Assembly (NCBI GenBank): GCA_017444165.1
Contig: JAFSXH010000248.1
Span: 1-5,218 of the forward strand
Source: a bacterium
GTDB taxonomy: Bacteria > Vulcanimicrobiota > Xenobia > Xenobiales > Xenobiaceae
Reading direction: 5' to 3'
Length of the DNA stretch: 5,218 nt
Part shown: piece after piece, positions 1-4,846 of the stretch
How positions within the stretch are numbered: position 1 is the first letter of the stretch
Layout: each line of letters starts with the position of its first letter
Translations under genes and position numbers: made by a program
The notes under the pieces: model-generated
What the model was told of the DNA's origin: nothing
What the model saw: only the letters and a program-made list of their open reading frames with translations
The model's database searches: none

Positions 1-822
1 AGAGAGTCTCTCTAATTCAGCAATAATCGGTTTAAATAAGGCTGTATCATAGTTTGAGATCTGGTGACTAAAGTCAGTACAATCCTTAGTACACTCCATA
101 ACAGCGGCTACGCGATCTAAGCCTGCTCCCGTATCGACGTTGCAGGCAGGCAATTTATGCAGACCATCTTCACTGGCGTTAAATTCCATAAAGACAAGGT
201 TCCATAACTCCATAACCAATGGAGAACCAGCGTTGACTAATTCGCCGCCACTCAGATCGGGAGTGAGATCAATGTGTATCTCTGAACAGGGGCCGCAAGG
301 GCCGACATCGCCCATCATCCAGAAATTATCTTTGGCACCAAATCGTTTAATATGGGTGGGATCAATATCGGTAACTTCAGCCCAGAGCTTTTCTGCTTCT
401 GTATCGGCTGGCAGTCCCCGCGTCTCATCACCGCCAAAAACTGTAGCGTAAAGACGCTCTTTGGGTAAGTGCCAACGCTCTGTCAACAATTCCCAGGCCC
501 AAGTTATAGCCTCGCGTTTGTAATAATCACCGAACGACCAGTTGCCCAACATCTCAAAGAGGGTGTGATGGTAAGTATCTAAACCAACTTCCTCTAGATC
601 GTTGTGTTTGCCACTGACGCGGATGCACTTCTGTGAGTCGGCAACTCTTCTATGTGTCGGCACAGCCTGACCGAGGAAGAAGGGCTTAAATTGGTTCATA
701 CCCGCGTTGGTGAACATCAAAGTGGGATCATCTTGAGGAACGACGGGAGCCGAAGGGACTACTAAATGGCCCTTCTCCTGGAAAAAATCTAAAAACGACT
801 GACGAATCTCTGTAGCGTTCAT
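1..822 (-). CDS. alaS: Alanine--tRNA ligase, N-terminal part (cut by left window edge)
   Basis: Class II aminoacyl-tRNA synthetase that activates alanine with ATP and loads it onto tRNA-Ala in the cytoplasm. The visible 274 residues start MNATEIRQSFLDFF and cover most of the aminoacylation core. Family blocks seen are FTNAGMNQFKP (37-47), GKHNDLEEVG (71-80), FEMLGNWSFGDY (89-100), GDVGPCGPCSEI (171-182), WNLVFMEFN (207-215) and the motif 3 region DTGAGLDR (230-237). Full AlaS is usually near 870 residues, so the tRNA-recognition, editing and C-terminal domains lie outside the window. The ATG sits 15 nt after the dapE stop, with only a weak GAGAG ribosome site overlapping that stop, which suggests expression from the dap transcript. 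Two oddities: motif 3 has Ala where E. coli has Met (DTGMGLER), and there are about nine extra residues, including two Cys, between motif 3 and the NYD at 257-259. Confidence 0.97.
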   Translation of the reverse strand, partial: MNATEIRQSFLDFFQEKGHLVVPSAPVVPQDDPTLMFTNAGMNQFKPFFLGQAVPTHRRVADSQKCIRVSGKHNDLEEVGLDTYHHTLFEMLGNWSFGDYYKREAITWAWELLTERWHLPKERLYATVFGGDETRGLPADTEAEKLWAEVTDIDPTHIKRFGAKDNFWMMGDVGPCGPCSEIHIDLTPDLSGGELVNAGSPLVMELWNLVFMEFNASEDGLHKLPACNVDTGAGLDRVAAVMECTKDCTDFSHQISNYDTALFKPIIAELERLS

Positions 823-837
823 ATTCTTTAATTTCTC

Positions 838-1902
838 TCAATCTTTATTAGGTTGGCAAATGTCAGTTAAAAATACACTTAAAAGTTTGTGACACTTCTC
901 TAAATTGGCCACTTCCGTCCACTCTAAAGCCTGGTGACACCTATCGGGATCGCCAGGGCCAAAGTTGACAGCAGGAATACCGTGAGAGGTCAAACGAGCT
1001 AAATCCGTCCAAGCCTGCTTAGGTTCTACTTTGAGAGAACATTTATCGATCCAGGCTTGCATTAAAGGATGACCTACACAGACCTCACCAGGTACGGCGA
1101 CATCGCGCACACGCACAGCAGCGAGATCGCCCACAAGGTTATTCAGCTCGGCCAGCATTTCTGCATCAGTGTGGTTAGGAGCGTAACGAATATTGACATT
1201 TATCTCAAAATTATCGGGAATAACATTAGCGGCATTCTGAGTGCTGGCCATAGTTGCACTCATAACTTCGTAGAACTTCAATCCGCTGATAGTCACCTCT
1301 TTGCGGGGCAGATCCCTCAATTTGGCCAATATCGGCAGAGAGCGGTAGATAGCATTCTGTCCCTGCCACGGGCGAGCCGAGTGGGCCCTTTTGCCTTCAA
1401 CACTCACAATGGCGTGCATTCCGCCCATACAACCAGCCATGATGGCATTATTCGTAGGCTCTAGAACTATGGCAAAATCCATGTGAGGAAGGGTATCCAT
1501 CATAATGCGCAGGGCATTACCTTCATCTGGCCCCTCTTCACCGTCATAAAAGACAGCTACGAGATCGGCGTTAAATCTAGTATAATCCTTAAGCAGTCCC
1601 ATCATGACGGCTACTCCGCTCTTCATGTCGGAAGAACCGCAACCGTACAATTTACCATCTTTTACTCCCAGTGGCTGAGTTGGAGAGGCGGGTACGGTAT
1701 CTATGTGGCCGAAAAGCCCAATCACAGGACGATCTCCCTGTTGAGGAGGGCAAACCAATAGACTGTTGCGCGTGCGACTAAAAGGAACACCAGGCAGTTC
1801 TTCCCTTATCCATGAAGCTATAAAATCGCAAACTTTTTCTTCCTTAGTGGTGGGACTGGAAATTTCTACCAATTTATTGGTTAAATCGACTAAATCAATC
1901 AC
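838..1902 (-). CDS. dapE: Succinyl-diaminopimelate desuccinylase, actinobacterial-type M20 metallopeptidase
   Basis: Zinc-dependent cytoplasmic hydrolase that removes succinate from N-succinyl-LL-diaminopimelate to give LL-diaminopimelate. It has 354 residues, normal for the family. The M20 metal and catalytic set is complete: GHIDTVP (H66, D68), CGSSDMKSG (D92), YDGEEG (catalytic E122, metal E123), LEPT (E148) and a C-terminal H323. The lid/dimerisation domain carries RAHSARPW (H174) and NVIPD (226-230). The blocks LYGCGSSDMKSGVAV, KRAHSARPWQGQNAI and GIPAVNFGPGDPD match, from memory, the actinobacterial DapE subfamily better than the proteobacterial one. It starts at a GTG that overlaps the dapD stop as GTGA, with GGAG seven bases upstream, so translation is probably coupled to dapD. 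The dapD neighbour makes the desuccinylase assignment much safer than for an isolated M20 protein, where an acetylornithine deacetylase would be the alternative. Confidence 0.93.
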   Translation of the reverse strand: MIDLVDLTNKLVEISSPTTKEEKVCDFIASWIREELPGVPFSRTRNSLLVCPPQQGDRPVIGLFGHIDTVPASPTQPLGVKDGKLYGCGSSDMKSGVAVMMGLLKDYTRFNADLVAVFYDGEEGPDEGNALRIMMDTLPHMDFAIVLEPTNNAIMAGCMGGMHAIVSVEGKRAHSARPWQGQNAIYRSLPILAKLRDLPRKEVTISGLKFYEVMSATMASTQNAANVIPDNFEINVNIRYAPNHTDAEMLAELNNLVGDLAAVRVRDVAVPGEVCVGHPLMQAWIDKCSLKVEPKQAWTDLARLTSHGIPAVNFGPGDPDRCHQALEWTEVANLEKCHKLLSVFLTDICQPNKD

Positions 1903-1913
1903 AATAATTCTCC
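1899..1913 (-). promoter_or_regulatory. dapD/dapE GTGA overlap with internal ribosome binding site
   Basis: Read on the minus strand the bases are GGAGAATTATTGTGA. GGAG (1913-1910) is a Shine-Dalgarno sequence inside the last dapD codons. After seven bases comes the dapE start GTG (1902-1900), whose last two bases begin the dapD stop TGA (1901-1899). This decides the dapE start and is the classical layout for translational coupling, giving linked amounts of two enzymes of one pathway. Confidence 0.85.
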
Positions 1914-2702
1914 AAAATCACGTAAAGCCTGATTAAGACTAGTCTTAGTATCAGTAGAAGGGGATCTTTGACCTATAATGAGAGCGCAGGGAACATTGTA
2001 AGTTCCACCAGCAAATGTTCGCGGACGAGTCCCTGGAATTACTACGGAATTAGCTGGAACGTAACCCTTATACTCAATAGGTTCCGGTTTAGTCACATCG
2101 ATAATATGGGTTGAAGCCGTGATGGTAGTATTAGCTCCTAAAACGGCTCCCTCTCCAATTACGACACCTTCAACTATAGTGCATTTAGAACCGATAAAAC
2201 AATTATCTTCAATAATGACAGGACGGGCATTAGCAGGCTCTAAGACTCCTCCTAAGATCACTCCTGCAGAGAGATGGACATTTTTACCAACTTGCGCACA
2301 ACTGCCCACTAAAGCCCAAGTATCAACCATTGTACCTGAATCGACGTAAGCCCCAATATTTACATAACCGACCATAAGTATAGAGCCTGGAGCCATGTAA
2401 GCTCCATAACGCACAGTTCCTGGGGGAACGACACGAATACCCGCTTCCTTTAAGTTTTGCTTCAAAACAATCTTATCGCGAAACTCAAAAGGATGATCTT
2501 CCCACGTTTGCATCTGGGTCAACGAGAAGTAAAGAGAGATGGCTTCCTTTACCCAAGTATTAACTTGCCAGCCTTGTGGAGTCTTTTCTGCAACACGCAC
2601 CTGGCCTTTGTCGAGGGCTTCAATCGTGGCTAAGACATCTTGTTTAGCCTCTTGGAGCTTGTTGCGATCAGCAAAGGCTTGAGAGATTAAAACACTGTTC
2701 AT
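1899..2702 (-). CDS. dapD: Tetrahydrodipicolinate N-succinyltransferase
   Basis: Transfers succinyl from succinyl-CoA to tetrahydrodipicolinate, opening the succinylase branch to diaminopimelate and lysine; a cytoplasmic trimer in this family. It has 267 residues (E. coli 274). An alpha-helical N-terminal domain (about 1-95) contains RVAEK (36-40). A left-handed beta-helix of hexapeptide repeats (about 96-210) follows, with MVDTWALVGSCAQVGKNVHLS (125-145) and GGVLEP (151-156). The C-terminal cap has PCALIIGQR (238-246) and STDTKTSLNQALR (249-261), which look like the Bacteroidota-type protein, not the E. coli type. D127 in MVDTW matches the conserved active-site Asp. By eye, T175 occupies the place of E. 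coli Glu189, which has been proposed as catalytic. The start at 2702 is chosen because GAAGGG lies nine bases upstream and the DapD N-terminus begins there. The frame stays open further upstream, but that part lies in the tRNA gene and is not protein. Confidence 0.95.
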   Translation of the reverse strand: MNSVLISQAFADRNKLQEAKQDVLATIEALDKGQVRVAEKTPQGWQVNTWVKEAISLYFSLTQMQTWEDHPFEFRDKIVLKQNLKEAGIRVVPPGTVRYGAYMAPGSILMVGYVNIGAYVDSGTMVDTWALVGSCAQVGKNVHLSAGVILGGVLEPANARPVIIEDNCFIGSKCTIVEGVVIGEGAVLGANTTITASTHIIDVTKPEPIEYKGYVPANSVVIPGTRPRTFAGGTYNVPCALIIGQRSPSTDTKTSLNQALRDFGELL

Positions 2703-2711
2703 ATCAGGTCG

Positions 2712-2717
2712 CCCTTC
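2712..2717 (-). promoter_or_regulatory. Ribosome binding site of dapD
   Basis: GAAGGG on the minus strand, nine bases before the ATG at 2702. It supports this start over any start in the open frame that continues upstream through the tRNA gene. Confidence 0.6.
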
Positions 2718-2722
2718 TTTGT

Positions 2723-2737
2723 GGTTTAGGCTAATCC
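2723..2737. repeat. Imperfect 15-bp palindrome in the dapD leader
   Basis: GGTTTAGGCTAATCC has a perfect core TTAG-G-CTAA and two more G-C pairs outside one T-T mismatch. It lies five bases upstream of the dapD ribosome site, where a repressor or a small RNA hairpin could affect dapD expression. I recognise no known operator, and a palindrome this short can occur by chance. Confidence 0.3.
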
Positions 2738-2742
2738 TTGCC

Positions 2743-2780
2743 AAATAAAAAGAACGGCAACTCACGGGGAATTGTCGTTC
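2743..2780 (-). terminator. Putative intrinsic terminator or attenuator between tRNA-Ser and dapD
   Basis: On the minus strand GAACGACAA (2780-2772) pairs with TTGCCGTTC (2760-2752) around an 11-nt loop, with one A-C mismatch. A T-rich tract TTTTTATTT (2751-2743) follows at once. It starts seven bases after the encoded CCA of the tRNA, the right place to end the tRNA transcript. The mismatch and modest GC content suggest leaky termination, so part of dapDE-alaS expression could come from read-through. On the plus strand the same bases form a better stem (G-U in place of A-C) but lack a good T tract, and no plus-strand gene ends there. Confidence 0.5.
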
Positions 2781-2786
2781 CTTTAA

Positions 2787-2876
2787 TGGCGGAGTGCGAG
2801 GGATTCGAACCCCCGGTGACATTACTGCCACGACGGTTTTCAAGACCGTTGCTTTCATCCACTCAGCCAGCACTCC
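2787..2876 (-). tRNA. tRNA-Ser (anticodon UGA), CCA encoded
   Basis: The gene folds as a class II tRNA. The acceptor arms GGAGTGC and GCACTCC pair over all seven positions and are followed by discriminator G and a genome-encoded CCA. The anticodon arm ACGGT-CTTGAAA-ACCGT places TGA at 2842-2840, reading UCA and related serine codons. The long variable arm forms a five-pair stem (GTGGC/GTCAC, one G-U) with loop AGTAAT, as expected for tRNA-Ser. The T arm has loop TTCGAAT. It lies 84 bases upstream of dapD on the same strand. No confident promoter was found; the best minus-strand candidate is TAAAAT (2948-2943) with a poor -35. Confidence 0.97.
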
Positions 2877-2936
2877 ACTGGCCCCGCTTGCTACGACCTT
2901 GTAAACGTTCTTCCTGCTTAGAATTTTTTATGTTGC

Positions 2937-2965
2937 TTGCGAATTTTAATTTATCATGTTACAAT
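2937..2965 (+). promoter_or_regulatory. Extended -10 sigma-70-type promoter for the flavoprotein gene
   Basis: TTGCGA (2937-2942), a 17-bp spacer and TACAAT (2960-2965) preceded by TG at 2957-2958. The expected start near 2972 leaves a leader of just under 40 nt to the ATG at 3010. It sits in an AT-rich stretch of the 133-bp region between the divergent tRNA-Ser and flavoprotein genes. Confidence 0.65.
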
Positions 2966-2995
2966 AACCACGTTTATTTGCGCTGATTATGTGAT

Positions 2996-3000
2996 GGGAG
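2996..3000 (+). promoter_or_regulatory. Ribosome binding site deciding the flavoprotein start
   Basis: GGGAG ends right against an ATG at 3001, leaving no spacer, but lies nine bases before the in-frame ATG at 3010. The second ATG is therefore the likely start. The protein then begins MKKILIVNAS, as is usual for this fold, without three extra residues. Confidence 0.65.
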
Positions 3001-3009
3001 ATGTTTTTT

Positions 3010-3579
3010 ATGAAAAAGATTTTGATCGTGAATGCCAGTAAAAGAAGAAAAGGCAATTCTTACGCTTTGGAGCAGTATGTAATTGATAAAATTAAAGATA
3101 AGGCTGAAGTAGTTGATTTTCGTATCGGTGAAAAGGGCGTTCGTGTCTGTTTAGGTTGTGATGCTTGTAAGCGTAAAGATAAACCAAATTGCGTACAAAA
3201 AGATGATTTTACTGCTCTCATTCCCGAAATAGATTCTTGTGATGCTATGTTAATTCTCTCACCAGTTTATTGGGAACAGTTTCCAGCTCAATTGAAGGCG
3301 TTTTTGGATAGGACGTACTCTTTTATGAGTTTTAGCACACCCGATCTATCTATGGCTACTAGAAAAGATAAGAAGATTGCTGGTTACTTTTTCTGCGGTG
3401 TTGGTCCTGTTGACGTTTATTCAAAAATGGTGGAGAACAATTTGAAGAGCTTTACAATCTCTGGTTTTACAGAAAGTAAGGCTTACGTAGCGGGAAATGT
3501 GAATGAGCCAGGGAGTGTTATGAATAACTCCGACTATATTCAGGTTGCAGACTCCATGATTGAATGGATACTTAAATAA
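3010..3579 (+). CDS. Flavodoxin-fold NAD(P)H:FMN oxidoreductase / iron-sulfur flavoprotein-like protein
   Basis: Predicted cytoplasmic flavoprotein of 189 residues in the NADPH-dependent FMN reductase superfamily. After beta-strand 1 (KKILIVNAS) comes the phosphate-binding loop KRRKGNS (11-17) for FMN. SPVYWEQFPAQLKAFLDR (84-101) is the typical second flavin loop and helix, and GYFFCGVGP (125-133) fits the third. C47, C50, C53 and C61 form C-x2-C-x2-C-x7-C, the spacing known from iron-sulfur flavoproteins such as Methanosarcina Isf, where it binds a 4Fe-4S cluster. Many flavodoxin-family proteins keep similar cysteines without a proven cluster, so this is inference. Likely substrates are FMN, quinones or other small electron acceptors, possibly under oxidative stress; the physiological substrate cannot be read from sequence. 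It has its own promoter and is divergent from the tRNA/dap operon. Confidence 0.85.
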   Translation: MKKILIVNASKRRKGNSYALEQYVIDKIKDKAEVVDFRIGEKGVRVCLGCDACKRKDKPNCVQKDDFTALIPEIDSCDAMLILSPVYWEQFPAQLKAFLDRTYSFMSFSTPDLSMATRKDKKIAGYFFCGVGPVDVYSKMVENNLKSFTISGFTESKAYVAGNVNEPGSVMNNSDYIQVADSMIEWILK

Positions 3580-3596
3580 CAGCTGTCTAGAAATTT

Positions 3597-3626
3597 TTGC
3601 AGGAAAAACTAGAATGTAATTAGTAT
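3597..3626 (+). promoter_or_regulatory. Weak candidate promoter for the lipoprotein gene
   Basis: TTGCAG (3597-3602), an 18-bp spacer and TAGTAT (3621-3626). The -10 ends only nine bases before the ATG at 3636, so a transcript from here would have a leader of about three bases. A weak GGG at 3627-3629 could instead serve as a ribosome site on a transcript coming from the flavoprotein gene. No GC-rich terminator is visible in the 56 bp between the two genes. Confidence 0.3.
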
Positions 3627-3635
3627 GGGCCGCCT

Positions 3636-4778
3636 ATGAAGCGGTTCATATTTTTTGTGATGTTGTTAGGAATTGTCTGCTCTTTCGTTGGATGTGCTAT
3701 GAACAGCGAACATAAGGCGAAGAGTCTAGCCAGTAAGTATATTAAACAAAAGTACGGTTTTAGAGCTAAAGTTTTGCATGTTGAACTAGATAAACCTAGT
3801 TGGTTAGAGTTTGGATGGAAAAGGCCCAGCGGGGCTTACGTCATTATGGAACATGACGGAGTGAAGTTTAGAACGCGGGTCAGTTTCGATGGCAAGCGTG
3901 AACCTGCCGATTCTTATGAGACCAATAAGATTGAAAATGAAGCCAAGAAGTATTTTGAGCACAAATTGGAGGCCCAAAAGCTCGCTCTGCGTCTGGATTT
4001 TACTGAAGATAATCGTTTAACTAATCTAGCGACTAAGAATACGCGCTCCTTCCAAGATGTTATCAAAAATGATAAATGCAGTGTCGTTATCAATATTTAT
4101 GTTTATGGACTGAGAGAAGAGAGCATAGATAATATCAACATGAAAGAACTTGGAAATAATACCATAATTGGAATCAGTGATTGGAAAGTAGATGATTTTC
4201 CCACCGAGCATGCAAATATTTACCGCTCTCCACAAGTAGCCTGCGAGGATGATCTCGTCTATTTAAATGCTCACTATTTTATTGATCGACAGGGTAAAGT
4301 TAAGGCACAATATTACAACGTTGAAGAACTTACAGAAGATATTTCTATTTTGACTTCCGATGATATTGATATAAGGATTGAAAAGGTTTACCCTGAGCCT
4401 AATCTTGATAATATGGAGCTTGAGAAGATAGGTACGGAGAAGAATATCAGCAAGAGGCCCATTACCCCTTGGTATAGAGTGCGCCTATTGAGTGGCAATT
4501 ACAAATCTGGAGATAACAAGGCCATATTATTTTTGAAGCTGCGTCCTCAAGATGGAAATTTGAGTCCCCTGGAAGGCGACAGGAAGGGAATAGATACTCG
4601 CTACGCTATGGAGTGTATCAAACCAAATCCCCAATTGAAAACTAGCTTCGTTTGGTACTCCAATATCATGATGCAACCTAGCAATGATTTATCCAACTAT
4701 AGGAATCGAAAATTTTTATGCAGTAAAAATTTAATTGTCAATGATGACAATATGTTTAGAATCGTCATTAGGGAATGA
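3636..4778 (+). CDS. Predicted lipoprotein of unknown function
   Basis: I do not recognise this 380-residue protein. The N-terminus MKRFIFFVMLLGIVCSFVGC is a lipoprotein signal: Lys-Arg, a hydrophobic core and a lipobox-like SFVGC ending at C20, with Phe at -3 instead of the usual Leu. The mature protein would begin CAMNSE and be lipid-anchored; Ala at +2 does not signal inner-membrane retention under the E. coli rule. Residues about 28-105 (KSLASKYIKQKYGF, GAYVIMEHDGVKFR, VSFDGKREP) look like a small alpha/beta unit similar to those in other bacterial lipoproteins with short basic 'YxxxKYG' helices. The middle and C-terminal parts are charged and beta-rich, without repeats, further membrane spans or recognisable catalytic motifs. 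The start is clear because the signal peptide begins there. The next gene downstream also encodes an exported protein but has its own strong promoter. Confidence 0.8.
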   Translation: MKRFIFFVMLLGIVCSFVGCAMNSEHKAKSLASKYIKQKYGFRAKVLHVELDKPSWLEFGWKRPSGAYVIMEHDGVKFRTRVSFDGKREPADSYETNKIENEAKKYFEHKLEAQKLALRLDFTEDNRLTNLATKNTRSFQDVIKNDKCSVVINIYVYGLREESIDNINMKELGNNTIIGISDWKVDDFPTEHANIYRSPQVACEDDLVYLNAHYFIDRQGKVKAQYYNVEELTEDISILTSDDIDIRIEKVYPEPNLDNMELEKIGTEKNISKRPITPWYRVRLLSGNYKSGDNKAILFLKLRPQDGNLSPLEGDRKGIDTRYAMECIKPNPQLKTSFVWYSNIMMQPSNDLSNYRNRKFLCSKNLIVNDDNMFRIVIRE

Positions 4779-4811
4779 AGTGCATTCTGATAGATCAACT
4801 GTAGCCTTCCT

Positions 4812-4840
4812 TTGCCTGCCTTTAGTTTTTTTGCTATAAT
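4812..4840 (+). promoter_or_regulatory. Strong extended -10 promoter abutting the start codon
   Basis: TTGCCT (4812-4817), exactly 17 bp and a consensus TATAAT (4835-4840), with TGC directly before it giving an extended -10. Only six bases separate the -10 from the ATG at 4847, so transcription is expected to begin at or within a base or so of the start codon. A run of seven T (4826-4832) lies in the spacer. Confidence 0.8.
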
Positions 4841-4846
4841 CAGGGT

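Noticed and set aside
140..451. Plus-strand open frame of 103 codons
   Set aside because: It lies wholly antisense to the well-conserved alaS coding sequence and its product has no recognisable motif.
1069..1761. Two plus-strand open frames (1069-1464 and 1483-1761)
   Set aside because: Both are antisense to dapE, whose catalytic residues account for this DNA; neither has a convincing ribosome site or a protein-like pattern.
2119..2349. Plus-strand open frame of 76 codons
   Set aside because: Antisense to the hexapeptide-repeat part of dapD; the low-complexity product reflects the repeat structure of dapD.
2703..2873. N-terminal extension of dapD by 57 residues (start MLAEWMKATV)
   Set aside because: These codons lie in the tRNA-Ser gene and its terminator region. 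DapD homologues begin at the ATG at 2702, which has its own ribosome site.
2885..2960. A minus-strand promoter for tRNA-Ser (TAAAAT at 2948-2943 with TGGTTA upstream)
   Set aside because: The -35 matches poorly and the leader would be about 60 bases. A promoter must exist here, but I cannot place it with confidence.
2738..2986. Plus-strand open frame of 82 codons across the tRNA
   Set aside because: It covers the tRNA-Ser gene in antisense and the divergent promoter region. The translated tRNA complement (GFEPP-like) is a familiar false product of tRNA genes.
3001..3009. ATG at 3001 as start of the flavoprotein
   Set aside because: The GGGAG ribosome site touches this ATG with no spacer, while the ATG at 3010 has a normal nine-base spacing and the usual family N-terminus.
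4026..4235. Minus-strand open frame of 69 codons
   Set aside because: Antisense to the continuous lipoprotein gene, with no supporting signals.
4779..4832. T run at 4826-4832 as a terminator for the lipoprotein gene
   Set aside because: The preceding bases are mostly pyrimidine and form no real stem beyond AACT/AGTT. The run is better explained as part of the spacer of the next promoter.
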